Shown: positions 16,393-26,436, counted from the first letter of the stretch. The stretch is 64,000 nucleotides of DNA from Hymenobacter radiodurans (GCF_004355185.1 NZ_CP037922.1:2356001-2420000); one strand, 5' to 3'. Numbers and translations are program-made. The notes: generated from the sequence alone by a model not told the origin.

Positions 16393-17186
16393 ATGCACTT
16401 TTCCGTTATTACTCCCAGCCACAACCGCCGCCAGTATCTGCCCGAAGCGGTGGCTAGCGTACGGGCCAGCATCAGCGCCCCACTCGACTTCTCATTTGAT
16501 CATCTAATCTACGACAACGGCTCTACCGATGGCACCGATGAGTGGCTGCATCAGGCCGCGGCCGACACCCCTAATCTGCGCACGTGGAGCCATCCGGAGC
16601 CTTTGAAAGCAGGGGAGGCGCGCAACCGTATTATTCGCGAAACGCCCCCGATGCCTGGCTGGTGCCTCTCGATGATGACGATATTCTGCTCCAGCGCACG
16701 CTCTACCACTATGCCGACTTGGTGGAGCGCCACCCCGACGCCCCCTGGTTTGTCGCCGATTTCCTGCGCATTGATCAGGATGGCCGCTACCTACCCAACG
16801 AAGATTATTACGCCTGGCGCTTTGAGTCGCCAGTAGATATGCTGGGGGCCATTTTTCGAGCCGAGCATTTTATTCAGGGCAACGTATGCTACAGCCGCAG
16901 CCTGTTTGATCAGGTAGGAGGTTACGATGGGGAGTTACCTATGGCGGAAGATCTGGACTTATATGTCCGGTTCCTGCTGGCTGGCCATTTGCCAGTAGTC
17001 TCGCCCCATATCAATCACTTGCACCGTTTTCATACCAGCAATGTGAGCATAGGGGTAGATGGCAAAAAGCATGGGGAAGACTTACGAGCGATTTACGCAA
17101 AATATGCCCCCAACTCAAGGCCTTGGGGGTTGTTGAGCCAGGACATTAACTTTGCAGGCAACAGCATTTCTGTTGTTAACCTTTGA
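16393..17186 (+). CDS. Family 2 glycosyltransferase, one apparent frameshift
   Basis: The protein begins MHFSVITPSHNRRQYLPEAV, a GT-A fold start, with LIYDNGSTDGTDEWL next and VPLDDDDILLQRTLYHYADLV as the DXD region. The last two parts lie in different frames. The frame must shift by one at 16645-16649, where five C occur (ACGCCCCCGAT). Six C would give RETPPDAWLVPLDDDD without a break and a protein of about 264 residues. Later LPMAEDLDLYVRFLLAGH is the conserved acceptor-binding ED region. The nature of the sugar and acceptor is unknown. The next gene starts 13 bases after the stop. Confidence 0.82.
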
Positions 17187-17199
17187 CTAACTACAGCAA

Positions 17200-17880
17200 T
17201 TGGATACTAAAGAGGTTGTTGCTCGCACCGCGGACTATATTGAAGCCAAGTTCCTGAATGAAGGCTCCGGTCATGATTGGGCTCATATTAAGCGGGTGTG
17301 GCATACCAGCCAGGCCCTTGCCGCCCAAACCCCGGCTGCCGATCCATTCGTCACGGAACTGGGTGCCTTACTGCACGACGTCGGTGATTGGAAGTTTCAT
17401 GCCGGTGATGAGGAAGCTGGGCCACGAGCGGCGCGCGCTTGGCTAAGCAGCCTGGGCGTGGTGGAGGCCGTAATTGAGCGTGTGGAGGCCATTATTCGGG
17501 AAATTTCCTTCAAAGGAGTAGGGGTGCCTACCCCCATGAGTACGCCGGAGGGGGAATTGGTGCAGGACGCCGACCGCCTGGATGCTATCGGCGCTATTGG
17601 CGTAGCACGAGCCTTCGCCTACGGTGGCCACAAAGGGCGGCCGCTCCACGACCCAGCCGTTGCGCCCATCGCCCACGACTCGTTCGAGAGCTACAAGCAG
17701 AATACTGCTCCCACGATCAATCACTTTTATGAGAAGCTGCTACACTTGCAGGATCGGCTTCATACCCCAGCGGCGCGTGTAATAGCCGAGCAGCGGCATC
17801 AGTTTATGGAGGCGTTTCTCGCTCAGTTTCTGCGCGAATGGGAAGGGGAGGACGTGAAGGCGAGTGCGCCGGTAGGGTGA
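17200..17880 (+). CDS. HD-domain phosphohydrolase (YedJ-like)
   Basis: A 226-residue protein. HDWAHIKRVWHTS near residue 25 and LGALLHDVGDWK near 66 give the H...HD...D metal-binding set, with VQDADRLDAIGAIGVARAFAYGG near 127 as the last Asp. This pattern is typical of YedJ/YfbR-like HD hydrolases. An upstream in-frame stop (TAA at 17188) and the lack of an ATG make the TTG at 17200 the most likely start; this is unusual but supported by the full-length domain directly behind it. It follows the glycosyltransferase gene by 13 bases and is probably co-transcribed. The substrate is unknown. Confidence 0.85.
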   Translation: MDTKEVVARTADYIEAKFLNEGSGHDWAHIKRVWHTSQALAAQTPAADPFVTELGALLHDVGDWKFHAGDEEAGPRAARAWLSSLGVVEAVIERVEAIIREISFKGVGVPTPMSTPEGELVQDADRLDAIGAIGVARAFAYGGHKGRPLHDPAVAPIAHDSFESYKQNTAPTINHFYEKLLHLQDRLHTPAARVIAEQRHQFMEAFLAQFLREWEGEDVKASAPVG

Positions 17881-17954
17881 TAATTTTCACCAGATGCAAG
17901 CTGAACCGTAAATAAGGGATTATGTAACTCGCTGCAGATGGCTACTTTTAGGGC

Positions 17955-18200
17955 ATGAATCTACGTTTTCTCTATGTTCGGTTAGTAGTGGCCATGTTCC
18001 TGTTGGTCGCCGTGGCCTCGTGTCGAACCTGTCCGATTGTCTCGTGTCATACCCGTAAGCAGCATTTCCACGATGGTACCAAGTTTCGGGGGCAGCCTTT
18101 TTTTAAGAAGCAAAACCCCGCTATTGGCGAGAAAATCAAGGTCCACAACGAGGGCAACAGCAAGCGCCGGAAAGCGGATAAAAGCAAACCGCTGAAATAG
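17955..18200 (+). CDS. Small predicted lipoprotein
   Basis: An 81-residue protein with a hydrophobic N terminus (YVRLVVAMFLLVAVASC) that ends in a lipobox-like VASC, so Cys23 would be lipidated. The rest is short and basic (KQHFHDGTKFRG, KRRKADKSKPLK). No family is recognised. It stands between the HD gene and gyrA. Confidence 0.55.
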   Translation: MNLRFLYVRLVVAMFLLVAVASCRTCPIVSCHTRKQHFHDGTKFRGQPFFKKQNPAIGEKIKVHNEGNSKRRKADKSKPLK

Positions 18201-18277
18201 GCTGCAATTAGGCAAAACGGCCCTTTTTTCGTAACTTGCGGGCTTCACAAAGTACTCATTCACTGGTGCCGAAATTG

Positions 18278-18300
18278 CCCCCAGGGGGCTTTTTTTCGGC
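18278..18300 (+). other. Short GCCCCC/GGGGGC palindrome before gyrA
   Basis: GCCCCCAGGGGGC followed by TTTTTTT lies 17 bases before the gyrA start. The loop is almost absent, so a full stem cannot form, but a shorter stem plus T run could act as a weak terminator or attenuator. I do not assign a function. Confidence 0.3.
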
Positions 18301-18316
18301 TTACTTAGATTTCTCT

Positions 18317-20871
18317 ATGGCGGAAGGCGAAAAGATCATTCCGATTAACATTGAAGATGAGATGCGCGGGCTTACATCGACTATTCGATGTCGGTTATTG
18401 TATCCCGCGCTCTGCCAGATGTGCGCGACGGTTTGAAACCCGTGCACCGGCGCGTGCTTTATGGCATGAGCGAACTGGGCGTATCCTATAATAAATCCTA
18501 CAAGAAAAGTGCTCGTATCGTGGGCGAAGTGCTGGGTAAATACCACCCGCACGGCGACTCCTCAGTATATGATACCATGGTGCGCATGGCCCAGGAATGG
18601 AGCCTGCGGTATCCGCTGGTTGACGGGCAGGGTAACTTCGGTAGCATCGACGGCGACTCGCCGGCGGCTATGCGTTACACGGAGGCTAGGTTGAAGCGTC
18701 TGGCGGATGAGCTTTTGGGTGACTTGGACAAAGAAACGGTTGACTTCCAGCCCAACTTTGATGACTCTCTGGAAGAGCCTTCGGTAATGCCAGCCAAGTT
18801 CCCGAACCTGCTGGTAAACGGCACAACGGGTATTGCCGTGGGTATGGCCACCAACATGGCGCCCCACAACCTGACGGAAGTGGTTAGCGGCATTATTGCC
18901 TACCTCGACAACTCCGAGATTACCATTGCGGAGCTGATGGAGCACGTGACAGCGCCTGACTTCCCGACGGGGGGCATTATTTACGGCTACGAAGGCGTAA
19001 AGCAAGCCTTCGAAACTGGCCGGGGCCGGGTGGTAATGCGGGCTAAAGCTCACTTCGAAACTCTGCCCAGCGGCAAGGAGCAGATCATCGTTACCGAGAT
19101 TCCCTATATGGTGAATAAGGCGTCGATGATTGAGAAAACGGCTGCTCTAATCAACGAGAAGCGTATCGAAGGCATTTCGGATCTACGGGATGAGTCGGAC
19201 CGCGACGGTCTGCGCATCGTGTATGATCTGAAGCGCGATGCCATGCCCAATGTGGTGCTCAACAACCTGTACCGCTATACCCAGCTACAGAGCAGCTTCG
19301 GTGTCAATAACGTGTGCCTGGTTAAAGGCCGCCCCATGACGCTGAATCTGAAAGAACTGATTCATTACTTTGTTGAGCACCGTGCTGATGTAGTAGTACG
19401 TCGCACTCGCTATGAGTTGGCCGAAGCACAGAAGCGCGCCCACATCCTCGAAGGCTTACTTATCGCTCTTGATCATCTGGATGAGGTAATCGCACTGATT
19501 CGTGGATCCCGCGACGGCGAAGTAGCTCGGGCTCAACTCATCGAACGCTTTAAACTGAGCGAAATACAAGCCCGTGCTATTCTGGATATGCGTCTGCAGC
19601 GCCTTACAGGCCTGGAGCGCGACAAAATTGTTCAGGAATATGATGAGCTGATGAAACTCATCGACCACCTGAAGGCGGTATTGGCGTCGGATGAGTTGCA
19701 GCGTCAAATCATCAAAGACGAGCTGCTTGACATTCGCGAGCGTTACGGCGATAAGCGCCGGACCACGATTGAGTATGCCGGTGGCGACTTCAGCATGGAA
19801 GATATGATTGCCGACGAAAGCATGGTAATCACTATCTCCAACGAAGGCTACATTAAGCGTACTGCCCTTGACGAGTATCGGGCACAGGGTCGGGGTGGCG
19901 TTGGCTCCCGCGGCGCGGCCTCTAAGCAAGACGACTTTACATCTAATCTGTTCGTAGCTACTACCCACGAATACCTCTTGTTCTTTACAGAGCTGGGTCG
20001 TGTATTCTGGCTGAAAGTATACGAAGTGCCAGAAGGAGGGAAGAACGCCAAAGGGCGTCCCATTCAGAACCTGATTGAGATTCCCCGCGAAGATTCGGTG
20101 CGCTCCGTGCTGAACGTCCGCGGTCTGCGCGACCCGGATTATCTGGAGAATACCTTCCTGATGTTCTGCACTGAGCAAGGAACCGTGAAGAAGACTCCAT
20201 TGGAAGCTTATTCGCGTCCTCGCACGGCTGGTATCAACGCCATCACCATTAATGAAGGTGACCGTTTGCTGGATGTGCAGCTGACCACTGGCAGCAGCGA
20301 AATTGTTGTTGCGTTGCGTTCCGGTAGAGCTGTTCGTTTCCCTGAAGGTAAAGTGCGGTCGATGGGCCGCAACGCTGCCGGCGTACGCGGTATCACGTTG
20401 GCTAATGCGAATGACCGGGTCGTTGGTATGGTGTGCGTATCCGATCCATCTCAGGAACTGTTGGTTGTGTCCGAAAACGGCTACGGCAAGCGTTCTGAGT
20501 TGGAAGAATACCGCATCACCAACCGCGGTGGTAAGGGTGTTCAGGCCATGAAGGTGACGGATAAAACTGGTGCACTCGTAGCTATCAAGGATGTGAATGA
20601 TACCGACGATTTGATGATTATCAACAAGTCAGGTATCATTATTCGCTTGCGGGTGGCCGATCTACGGATAATTGGTCGGGCCACGCAGGGCGTACGCCTG
20701 CTCAAAATCAGCGCTGGTGATGAAATATCATCTGTTGCTAAAGTAGCAGCGGAGGAGAAAGAAGAGATTCTGAATGGTGTTGGCGAAGATGGCGAGGTAC
20801 AACCGCTTAACGTAGATGCCTCTGCTGATTTGGCTACATTAACTGATCCTGAGCAGCTTAGCGATAACTAA
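18317..20871 (+). CDS. gyrA: DNA gyrase subunit A, one apparent frameshift near the start
   Basis: The start [18 protein letters not shown] at 18317 is followed by a frame break at GCGGGCTTAC (GGG at 18368-18370). One added G gives [23 protein letters not shown] and an 851-residue protein. The catalytic region has [20 protein letters not shown] (QRDR with Ser83 and Asp87 equivalents unchanged), [12 protein letters not shown] and [10 protein letters not shown] with the active Tyr. The C-terminal beta-pinwheel has a variant GyrA-box QGRGGVG; a second repeat reads NRGGKG. GyrA breaks and rejoins DNA with GyrB in negative supercoiling. An uncorrected frameshift in an essential gene argues for a sequencing indel. 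ParC is the alternative name, but length and box favour gyrA. Confidence 0.85.
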
Positions 20872-20877
20872 GCATAT

Positions 20878-20948
20878 TTTAATGGCTGAAAATTGATAGT
20901 AATGATGGTTTTTCTGTCGTTACTGTCTTTTTTCAGCCATTTTTGTTT
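20878..20948 (+). terminator. Terminator after gyrA
   Basis: AATGGCTGAAAA and TTTTTTCAGCCATTTTTG pair across a long loop, and a T run follows. The position just after the gyrA stop fits an intrinsic terminator. Confidence 0.65.
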
Positions 20949-21049
20949 TTCAACCACCTTACTTACAACCTTTCGCTGAACCAAGCACATATTTTCCGCG
21001 TTTGGCCAGCAATTCCTTTCTTTCACCCTAATTCCTGAGTTTCATCTTT

Positions 21050-22192
21050 ATGAAGAAGATTCTTTTGACCCTGGTTGCTGCAGCGACACTCCACACTGCA
21101 TCGGCTCAGAACTCGGCCGTTACCAACGCCATTCTCTTCCAACGTCAGGGTACCCTTGATAAGGCTCGTACCGAAATCGATAAGGCTGTTCAAAATCCGA
21201 AGACCTCTACCAAGGCTAAAACTTGGTTTACGCGGGGTGAAGTGTACGACGGCATGGCTGCCAGCCCGATCTATGGTAAAGCCTTAGCACCAGGTGAGGG
21301 GGCCAAAGTTGCCTTCGAATCCTATCAGAAGGCAATTGAGTTGGACGGCAAGGATGGAGAATTCGGTAAGCAAGCTGTTGCCAAAATGGATAACCTGTAC
21401 GGATTGGCCCTCAATGCCGGCGTGGAAAGCTATAATGGTAAAAACTTCGACGAAGCCATTAAGTCGTACCAGATGGCTCAGCAGATTCGTCCTCAAGACA
21501 CAACCGCGTACCTCTATGCAGCATATGCGGCCGAAGCTAAGCAGGACTTTGCTACGGCAAAGAGTACCTATGCTAAGCTGCAGGCGATGAACTACAAGTC
21601 GCCACAGATGTATGGCCGCCTGTTGCAAATTGCTCGCGAGGAGAAGAATGATGCTGAGGCTATGAAAGTGGTTCAGCAGGCATTGCAGGCATATCCGAAC
21701 AACAAGGCATTCATGCTGGAAGAGCTAAACATGTACCTGGCTGCCGGCCGTGGTAAAGAAGCCCTTGACAAAATCGACCGCGCTATTGCCGCTGATCCAA
21801 CGAACTCGAACCTGTACGCCGTGAAAGGCTCGATTCTGGACCAGAATAAACAGCCTGAGCAAGCGTTAGCCGCATATCGCAAGGCAGTTGAGGTGAATCC
21901 TGACAACTTCGATGCTCAATTTAATATGGGCGTTTACAACTATAATAAGGCTGCTGAGAACTTTACGAAGGCCAGCAAGATGGACATGGCGAGCTACCAG
22001 AAATCGGGTAAGAAGCTGGAAGCCGATGGCAAAAAATACTTTGAGCAGGCGTTACCACATTTTGAAAAGGCTTTGCAACTGCAGCCCGATGATCGTGCTA
22101 CCATTTCATCTCTGCAGAAAGTATACGTTCGCTTAGGTCGTAATGCTGATGCTGAGAAAATGAATGCGAAGCTTGAGACACTGAAGAAATAA
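21050..22192 (+). CDS. TPR-repeat protein with signal peptide
   Basis: A 380-residue protein. The N terminus MKKILLTLVAAATLHTASAQ is a signal peptide with a cleavage site after ASA. At least five TPR units follow, for example NAGVESYNGKNFDEAIKSYQMAQQIRPQD and LYAVKGSILDQNKQPEQALAAYRKAVEVNPD. It is likely periplasmic or secreted and a scaffold; no enzymatic domain is seen. No partner is indicated by the neighbourhood, which is gyrA upstream and an AT-rich gap downstream. Confidence 0.82.
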   Translation: MKKILLTLVAAATLHTASAQNSAVTNAILFQRQGTLDKARTEIDKAVQNPKTSTKAKTWFTRGEVYDGMAASPIYGKALAPGEGAKVAFESYQKAIELDGKDGEFGKQAVAKMDNLYGLALNAGVESYNGKNFDEAIKSYQMAQQIRPQDTTAYLYAAYAAEAKQDFATAKSTYAKLQAMNYKSPQMYGRLLQIAREEKNDAEAMKVVQQALQAYPNNKAFMLEELNMYLAAGRGKEALDKIDRAIAADPTNSNLYAVKGSILDQNKQPEQALAAYRKAVEVNPDNFDAQFNMGVYNYNKAAENFTKASKMDMASYQKSGKKLEADGKKYFEQALPHFEKALQLQPDDRATISSLQKVYVRLGRNADAEKMNAKLETLKK

Positions 22193-22225
22193 ATCACACA
22201 GGCCGCCAGCGATGGGGGAGTAAAA

Positions 22226-22268
22226 TTTAGCAGCCTGGGTATCAGATTAGTGCCCGGGCTGCTTTTTG
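22226..22268 (+). terminator. Terminator after the TPR gene
   Basis: AGCAGCCTGGGT and GCCCGGGCTGCTTTTTG form a stem of about ten base pairs with a T run, shortly after the stop at 22192. Confidence 0.75.
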
Positions 22269-22269
22269 A

Positions 22270-22966
22270 AAACACTACTTAACATAATATAAATTATAAG
22301 ACAAAACTATAATGATGGTTTGGGGCCCAGATCCATGCTCTCATAACGATTTACGATATGATTTGTCGAGGCATATAGACTTCGGAATGTCAACCCAGAG
22401 CATACGCTTGCTGGAGCCTTATCCAATAACTTATGTGAGTAATACTCGCAGTCGATGCTTCATAATGGATCAATACAACGAGCGAGCTTGATATAGTGTG
22501 TGCATCAGTAGATCAAAGCAGATCCTGCGCAGCAATAAGAACCCTCTAGGCCTCGGTAAGTAACTGAAGCATCTTAAGATATTCTGTGTGATAAATTAGA
22601 CTTTGACCTAGATAAGATTGCGGTTGACAGAATAGTTATTATATATAGACTTTACAATGATTTAAGAGAACCCTGCAGATTCAATTAGTTTTAGGGCCCT
22701 TGGCAAGTAGTTCGAAGTTATAGGGAAATAATGTCACCACACGCCAGTAAACCGATTATACAGCTTCTAAAGCTACTATATCCCCCCTACTTATCGCTTC
22801 CACCCGCCGCCTAGACCTTATATTGAGATGGTATTATTCAAAAGTGGGTTATAGTAGAAAAATTAAATAAGCGTTTGTAAATAACTCATACAAGTATAAA
22901 ATAGTATAAAAAAGCAGTAAATGGTTTTTACTTTTTTATACTTTATACTACTGTTATATACTTATA
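22270..22966. other. AT-rich intergenic region of about 700 bases
   Basis: I see no convincing coding frame, tRNA or long repeat between 22270 and about 22880. The last 100 bases are very rich in A and T and hold the AGTATAAA array described separately. It may be a decayed remnant or a region bounding a transferred segment; the base composition differs from the flanks. Confidence 0.4.
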
Positions 22967-22977
22967 TTGTTTATACT
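22893..22977. promoter_or_regulatory. Iterated AGTATAAA motif upstream of the DUF5343-like gene
   Basis: AGTATAAA occurs at 22893 and 22903 and its reverse complement TTTATACT at 22935, 22942 and 22970. The forward pair repeats at 10 bases, one helical turn. The forward and reverse pairs face each other as an inverted repeat about 40 bases across. The arrangement suggests a cooperative binding site for a regulator, possibly the downstream protein. Confidence 0.45.
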
Positions 22978-23008
22978 TGTACTCTCACTATTTATACCAT
23001 CATTTTAT

Positions 23009-24046
23009 ATGCCCAAGACCATTGATTATCCTCGCACTAGCTATCTGAGTGCTTGGGAAGTAGCTGAAGTAGTCGATGACACTGGTGGTAAGTGTGCTAT
23101 TGATACATGCGCACGAAAGCTTAACAGAAAAGTAAGTGGGTCTTTTAAGGCTATTATAGGATCCGCTGTCAAGTTTGGGCTCATAACCAGTAAGCGGGAG
23201 TTGCTCACTACTACTAACTTGTTTCGGCGCATTAAGCACGCCTATGATAAACAAGAGGAGAAAGTATTTCATCGGGAGGCGTTTTTACATCCACCGTTGT
23301 TCACGCAGATCTGCCGAAAGTTTCGGAGTCGAGAACTGCCCGTTCATATGCTTGATGTAATGCTAATCAGAGAATTCGGCGTTGAAGAGATTAATGCCCA
23401 GAATGTAGCAAAGGCTTTTGTGGAAGGGGCTCGGATGGTTGGCGTATTGGATGAACGAAATGTGGTAGCGGATATTGACCAGTTGGCCGCCCAACAACCT
23501 CCGCGCCGTGAACTGGCCAGCACCGACATGCCGATGAACTTATTCCGTGGGCCTGCGGCAGCTACTAGCGATACATCAGTCGCTGCAGAGACATTCACTT
23601 CAACCAGAACAACAGACACACCTACATCTCAATCTCCTGATAGTATTAACTCCAAGGGGACTCTTGTACCAAAAGGGTCATCAAAGGATGTCGTGTCCGC
23701 GCTGTTTGGACTAGATACTGACGATCTAGAGGAAGAGACAGAACAAATGCCCCCCAGCCCGATCGAACCTACACCATTCGCCTTTGAGAATGAGCCAGGG
23801 GCAGCTAGTGTAGCAAGTGCGGCTGGCCGCGTAGATCCTAAGCCGACCATCACCAGCCATAGTACGTTGTCACGGACAGTCAATGGACCTCCTCAGACGC
23901 CAGCAGTTACTCGAGCTACGGGAACCTCATATTCCATCCATATCACCGGACCGGGCATGGATACACAGTTTAGCATTCAAGATCTCGATGATGTGGAAAT
24001 CGTCCGGATATTATTGGAAAAGATTAGGAAGCAGTTAGCTGGGTAA
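23009..24046 (+). CDS. Unrecognised protein with DUF5343-like N-terminal domain
   Basis: About 345 residues from ATG 23009 (MPKTIDYPRTSYLSAWEVAE). The N-terminal 150 residues look like two helical domains: a winged-helix-like unit (ARKLNRKVSGSFKAIIGSAVKFGLIT) and a domain with LHPPLFTQICRKF ... LPVHMLDVMLIREFGVEEINAQNVAKAFVEGARMVGVLDE. This resembles DUF5343-type proteins, from memory. The middle 150 residues are a Ser/Thr/Pro-rich linker. The C terminus (YSIHITGPGMDTQFSIQDLDDVEIVRILLEKI) looks like a small separate beta-alpha unit. The function is unknown. An iterated AGTATAAA array lies just upstream, so autoregulation is a possibility. Confidence 0.6.
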   Translation: MPKTIDYPRTSYLSAWEVAEVVDDTGGKCAIDTCARKLNRKVSGSFKAIIGSAVKFGLITSKRELLTTTNLFRRIKHAYDKQEEKVFHREAFLHPPLFTQICRKFRSRELPVHMLDVMLIREFGVEEINAQNVAKAFVEGARMVGVLDERNVVADIDQLAAQQPPRRELASTDMPMNLFRGPAAATSDTSVAAETFTSTRTTDTPTSQSPDSINSKGTLVPKGSSKDVVSALFGLDTDDLEEETEQMPPSPIEPTPFAFENEPGAASVASAAGRVDPKPTITSHSTLSRTVNGPPQTPAVTRATGTSYSIHITGPGMDTQFSIQDLDDVEIVRILLEKIRKQLAG

Positions 24047-24152
24047 TCTTGGCTACTTCTGCCCTATTGGCAGTCATACATAATTGGCTGTCAAACACTC
24101 TATATATTAATTATGTTAATTAATAATTTTCTGCTTTTCATTTTCCCTCCTG

Positions 24153-24407
24153 ATGACGATTTTCAAATTCCGCCTACTCTTTTCGTTTTTGAGCTTGACT
24201 TTACTAGTTGCCTGCGAGCCACAACAAACCTCGACTTCTACCCCTTCAGACAGCACTCAGGCATTACAACGGGAGAACGACCGGCTTAAAAGCCAGAATG
24301 ACAGCCTCCAAAAATTATTGGAAAGCGAGCGCATGACGCCTCGCTCAGAAATGCCCCCCACCGCCCTTCCATCGTCTCCCGACTCCGTGCCGACGACCAA
24401 TCCTTAA
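24153..24407 (+). CDS. Small lipoprotein with coiled coil
   Basis: An 84-residue protein with a hydrophobic N terminus ending in a lipobox (LTLLVACE) and a short coiled-coil segment (ALQRENDRLKSQNDSLQKLLESE), then a Pro/Ser-rich tail. Such small envelope lipoproteins often have no known family. It faces the glycerophosphodiester phosphodiesterase gene, and a hairpin lies between them. Confidence 0.6.
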   Translation: MTIFKFRLLFSFLSLTLLVACEPQQTSTSTPSDSTQALQRENDRLKSQNDSLQKLLESERMTPRSEMPPTALPSSPDSVPTTNP

Positions 24408-24418
24408 CTACGTGTACT

Positions 24419-24462
24419 CAACTGCTGCGCACCCTATCGTTGGAGCGTGCGCAGCAGTTGAG
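24419..24462. terminator. Hairpin between convergent genes
   Basis: CAACTGCTGCGCA and TGCGCAGCAGTTG form a 13-bp stem without mismatch. It overlaps the 3' end of the phosphodiesterase gene, whose stop at 24434 lies within it. There is no clear T run, so a terminator role is likely but not certain. Confidence 0.5.
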
Positions 24463-25357
24463 GAACGTTATCCACCTCAATGGCATCGGGGTGGGCGGCT
24501 ACTAAACGCCGTATGGAGCCGGCCGAACGCCCACCAAACAGCACGGCATCGAAGCCCGCTGCCTGCACCTGCGCCACCTGCTCAGGCGTTGCCATCGCTT
24601 TGGGAATGACGATGGCCTGCACCCCGATGGCCCTGGCGGCAGCCAATCCGTCGCTGAGGTTTTCGCCTTTCGTAACTTCCAGGCCCAGCGGAACCTGCGG
24701 GAGTTCCTGCTTGAGTTGGCGCAGCGTGGGTTGATAGGTTGTAAGAATGAGCAAACGCTCCGGGGGTACTTTATAACGGCGAATCGAAGCCGCGAGGGCT
24801 CGAACCAAAGCGGGTGAGCGGGTATACTCGCCGCCACAGACATCATGCTCGTGCAGGTCGAGATGTAGATACGGATACCGTGGATAGCGCGCTACGCGTG
24901 CTAACAGGGTTTCGAATGTTATTAGTCGCTCGCTTTGAAATAGATCGTAGCCCCACCCACCCCGATACGGGAGCTTCACCAAGGCCGCCGCGGGCTTTTG
25001 ACTGACGCAGCCGCTGCCAGTAGTCATGGAAGTAAGCGTAGGATCATGGTATAGCATTGGTATGCTATCCTGACTTAACTGCACATCAATCTCCACACCA
25101 TCAGCTCCCTGAGCAAGAGCCTTCTCCACGCCTGCCAGGCTGCTGGGGGGCAAGGGATTGAAAGGATTGAGCGGAGTAAAAAAGCCGGAGCCAGCGTGAC
25201 CAATTACCTGAATATGACCACCATGACGGTTCGAAATGGGGCCGGGCACGGAGGCATTGGCTTCCCAGATCAAGCGGCTGGCACCCAATATGCCAGCCAA
25301 AAGCAGTATACTCCCTCCTATCCGGTGGGCTCGGTTTGATAGACGCATAGCTCGCAA
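24434..25357 (-). CDS. Glycerophosphodiester phosphodiesterase family protein
   Basis: A 307-residue protein with an N-terminal signal or membrane anchor (IGGSILLLAGILGASRLIWE). The catalytic motifs of the GDPD TIM barrel are present: IGHAG near residue 52 (the usual His-Arg reads His-Ala), EIDVQLS for the metal-binding acid pair, and YHDPTL for the second His. Such enzymes release glycerol phosphate from deacylated phospholipid head groups in the periplasm or outside. The change of Arg to Ala in the HR pair occurs in some relatives; activity is not proved. It is the last gene before the plus-strand epimerase gene and is divergent from it. Confidence 0.82.
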   Translation of the reverse strand: MRAMRLSNRAHRIGGSILLLAGILGASRLIWEANASVPGPISNRHGGHIQVIGHAGSGFFTPLNPFNPLPPSSLAGVEKALAQGADGVEIDVQLSQDSIPMLYHDPTLTSMTTGSGCVSQKPAAALVKLPYRGGWGYDLFQSERLITFETLLARVARYPRYPYLHLDLHEHDVCGGEYTRSPALVRALAASIRRYKVPPERLLILTTYQPTLRQLKQELPQVPLGLEVTKGENLSDGLAAARAIGVQAIVIPKAMATPEQVAQVQAAGFDAVLFGGRSAGSIRRLVAAHPDAIEVDNVPQLLRTLQR

Positions 25358-25449
25358 GTTCGCAGTTTATGCTGGCTTCCTAGCTAGTCTGAACTGCATA
25401 ATTCATTCTACCTTTAGCCCTGCTTTCCTGCTTTTTTACCTCTTTGCTT

Positions 25450-26436
25450 ATGCCTTCGGTTCTGGTTACGGGTTGCGCCGGCTTTATTGGGTCCCACCTT
25501 TGTGAACGGCTGTTAGCTGATGGCTACCAAGTTGTCGGCCTCGATAACTTCGACCCCTTTTATGACCGCCGCCTAAAGCAGGACAATATGGGGGGCTTTT
25601 TTCAGCACTCCGACTTTCACTTTCTCGAGTTGGACCTGCGCGCCGGCACCGAAGCCCTGACCCATGCCTTGGCCGATACACCAATCGACATAGTGGTGCA
25701 CCTGGCGGCCAAAGCCGGCGTGGGGCCATCGGTGCGTGAACCAGCGGCCTATCTGGAAAATAATGTCCTGGGCACTACCCACCTGCTGGAATGGATGCGG
25801 CTGCAAGGCGTCGGAAAATTATTTTTTGCCTCGTCGTCCTCCGTCTACGGCAACTCTCCCCAACGGCCCTTCCGGGAAGATCAGGACCTGCTGCAAGCCT
25901 GCATCTCGCCGTATGCTGCCTCAAAGCTGGCCGGTGAGCAGCTGACCTATACCTACCACCACCTCTATGGCCTGAGCGTGCTGAATGCCCGTTTCTTTAC
26001 GGTATTTGGCCCCCGCCAACGCCCCGATCTGGCTATTCATAAATTTGTGCGCCTGCTGCGGGCAGGTGAGCCCATCCCGGTGTTTGGCGACGGCACCACG
26101 GCCCGCGACTACACCTTCGTGGGCGATACCGTGGACGGCATCGCGCGGGGCGTAGCGTATTTAGTATCCCAGCCCATCGGCTTCAATACTATCAATCTGG
26201 GCAACAGCCACCCGATACCACTGCTAGAGTTGATTCAGGCAGTCGGTGAGGCCGTAGGAATTGCCCCCCAGCTAGCCTTCCAGCCCATGCAGGCCGGCGA
26301 CGTGGATGTGACCTACGCCGACATCCGTAAAGCCCAAGAGTTGCTGGGGTACGCCCCCCGGACCTCCCTGGCAGAGGGTTTAACGCTATTTATCAACTGG
26401 CAACAGAAGACCAGCACCTCGCCGCTACAGGCCTAA
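25450..26436 (+). CDS. NAD-dependent nucleotide-sugar epimerase (UDP-glucuronate 4-epimerase-like)
   Basis: About 328 residues from ATG 25450 (MPSVLVTGCAGFIGSHLCERLL); a TTG six bases upstream is not needed. The Rossmann TGxxGxxG is present. The catalytic SSSSVYG and YAASK motifs are in place, as are NARFFTVFGPRQRPD and ARDYTFVGDTVDGI, typical of the GalE/UDP-glucuronate epimerase branch. It likely makes a sugar nucleotide for surface polysaccharides. The 3' end overlaps the 3' end of the convergent gene at 26433 by 4 bases. Confidence 0.86.
   Translation: MPSVLVTGCAGFIGSHLCERLLADGYQVVGLDNFDPFYDRRLKQDNMGGFFQHSDFHFLELDLRAGTEALTHALADTPIDIVVHLAAKAGVGPSVREPAAYLENNVLGTTHLLEWMRLQGVGKLFFASSSSVYGNSPQRPFREDQDLLQACISPYAASKLAGEQLTYTYHHLYGLSVLNARFFTVFGPRQRPDLAIHKFVRLLRAGEPIPVFGDGTTARDYTFVGDTVDGIARGVAYLVSQPIGFNTINLGNSHPIPLLELIQAVGEAVGIAPQLAFQPMQAGDVDVTYADIRKAQELLGYAPRTSLAEGLTLFINWQQKTSTSPLQA

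Noticed and set aside
16645..16649. Programmed frameshift or phase variation as the first explanation for the C5 tracts
   Set aside because: The same kind of loss affects unrelated and essential genes, and some occur in runs of three or four, which fits sequencing indels better. It is kept only as an alternative.
18388..20871. gyrA starting at the internal ATG at 18388
   Set aside because: Residues before it ([15 protein letters not shown]) are conserved in GyrA and are present upstream if one base is added.
22270..22890. A tRNA or other structured RNA in the AT-rich gap
   Set aside because: I found no TTCRANNC arm or acceptor-stem pattern, and no long stem.
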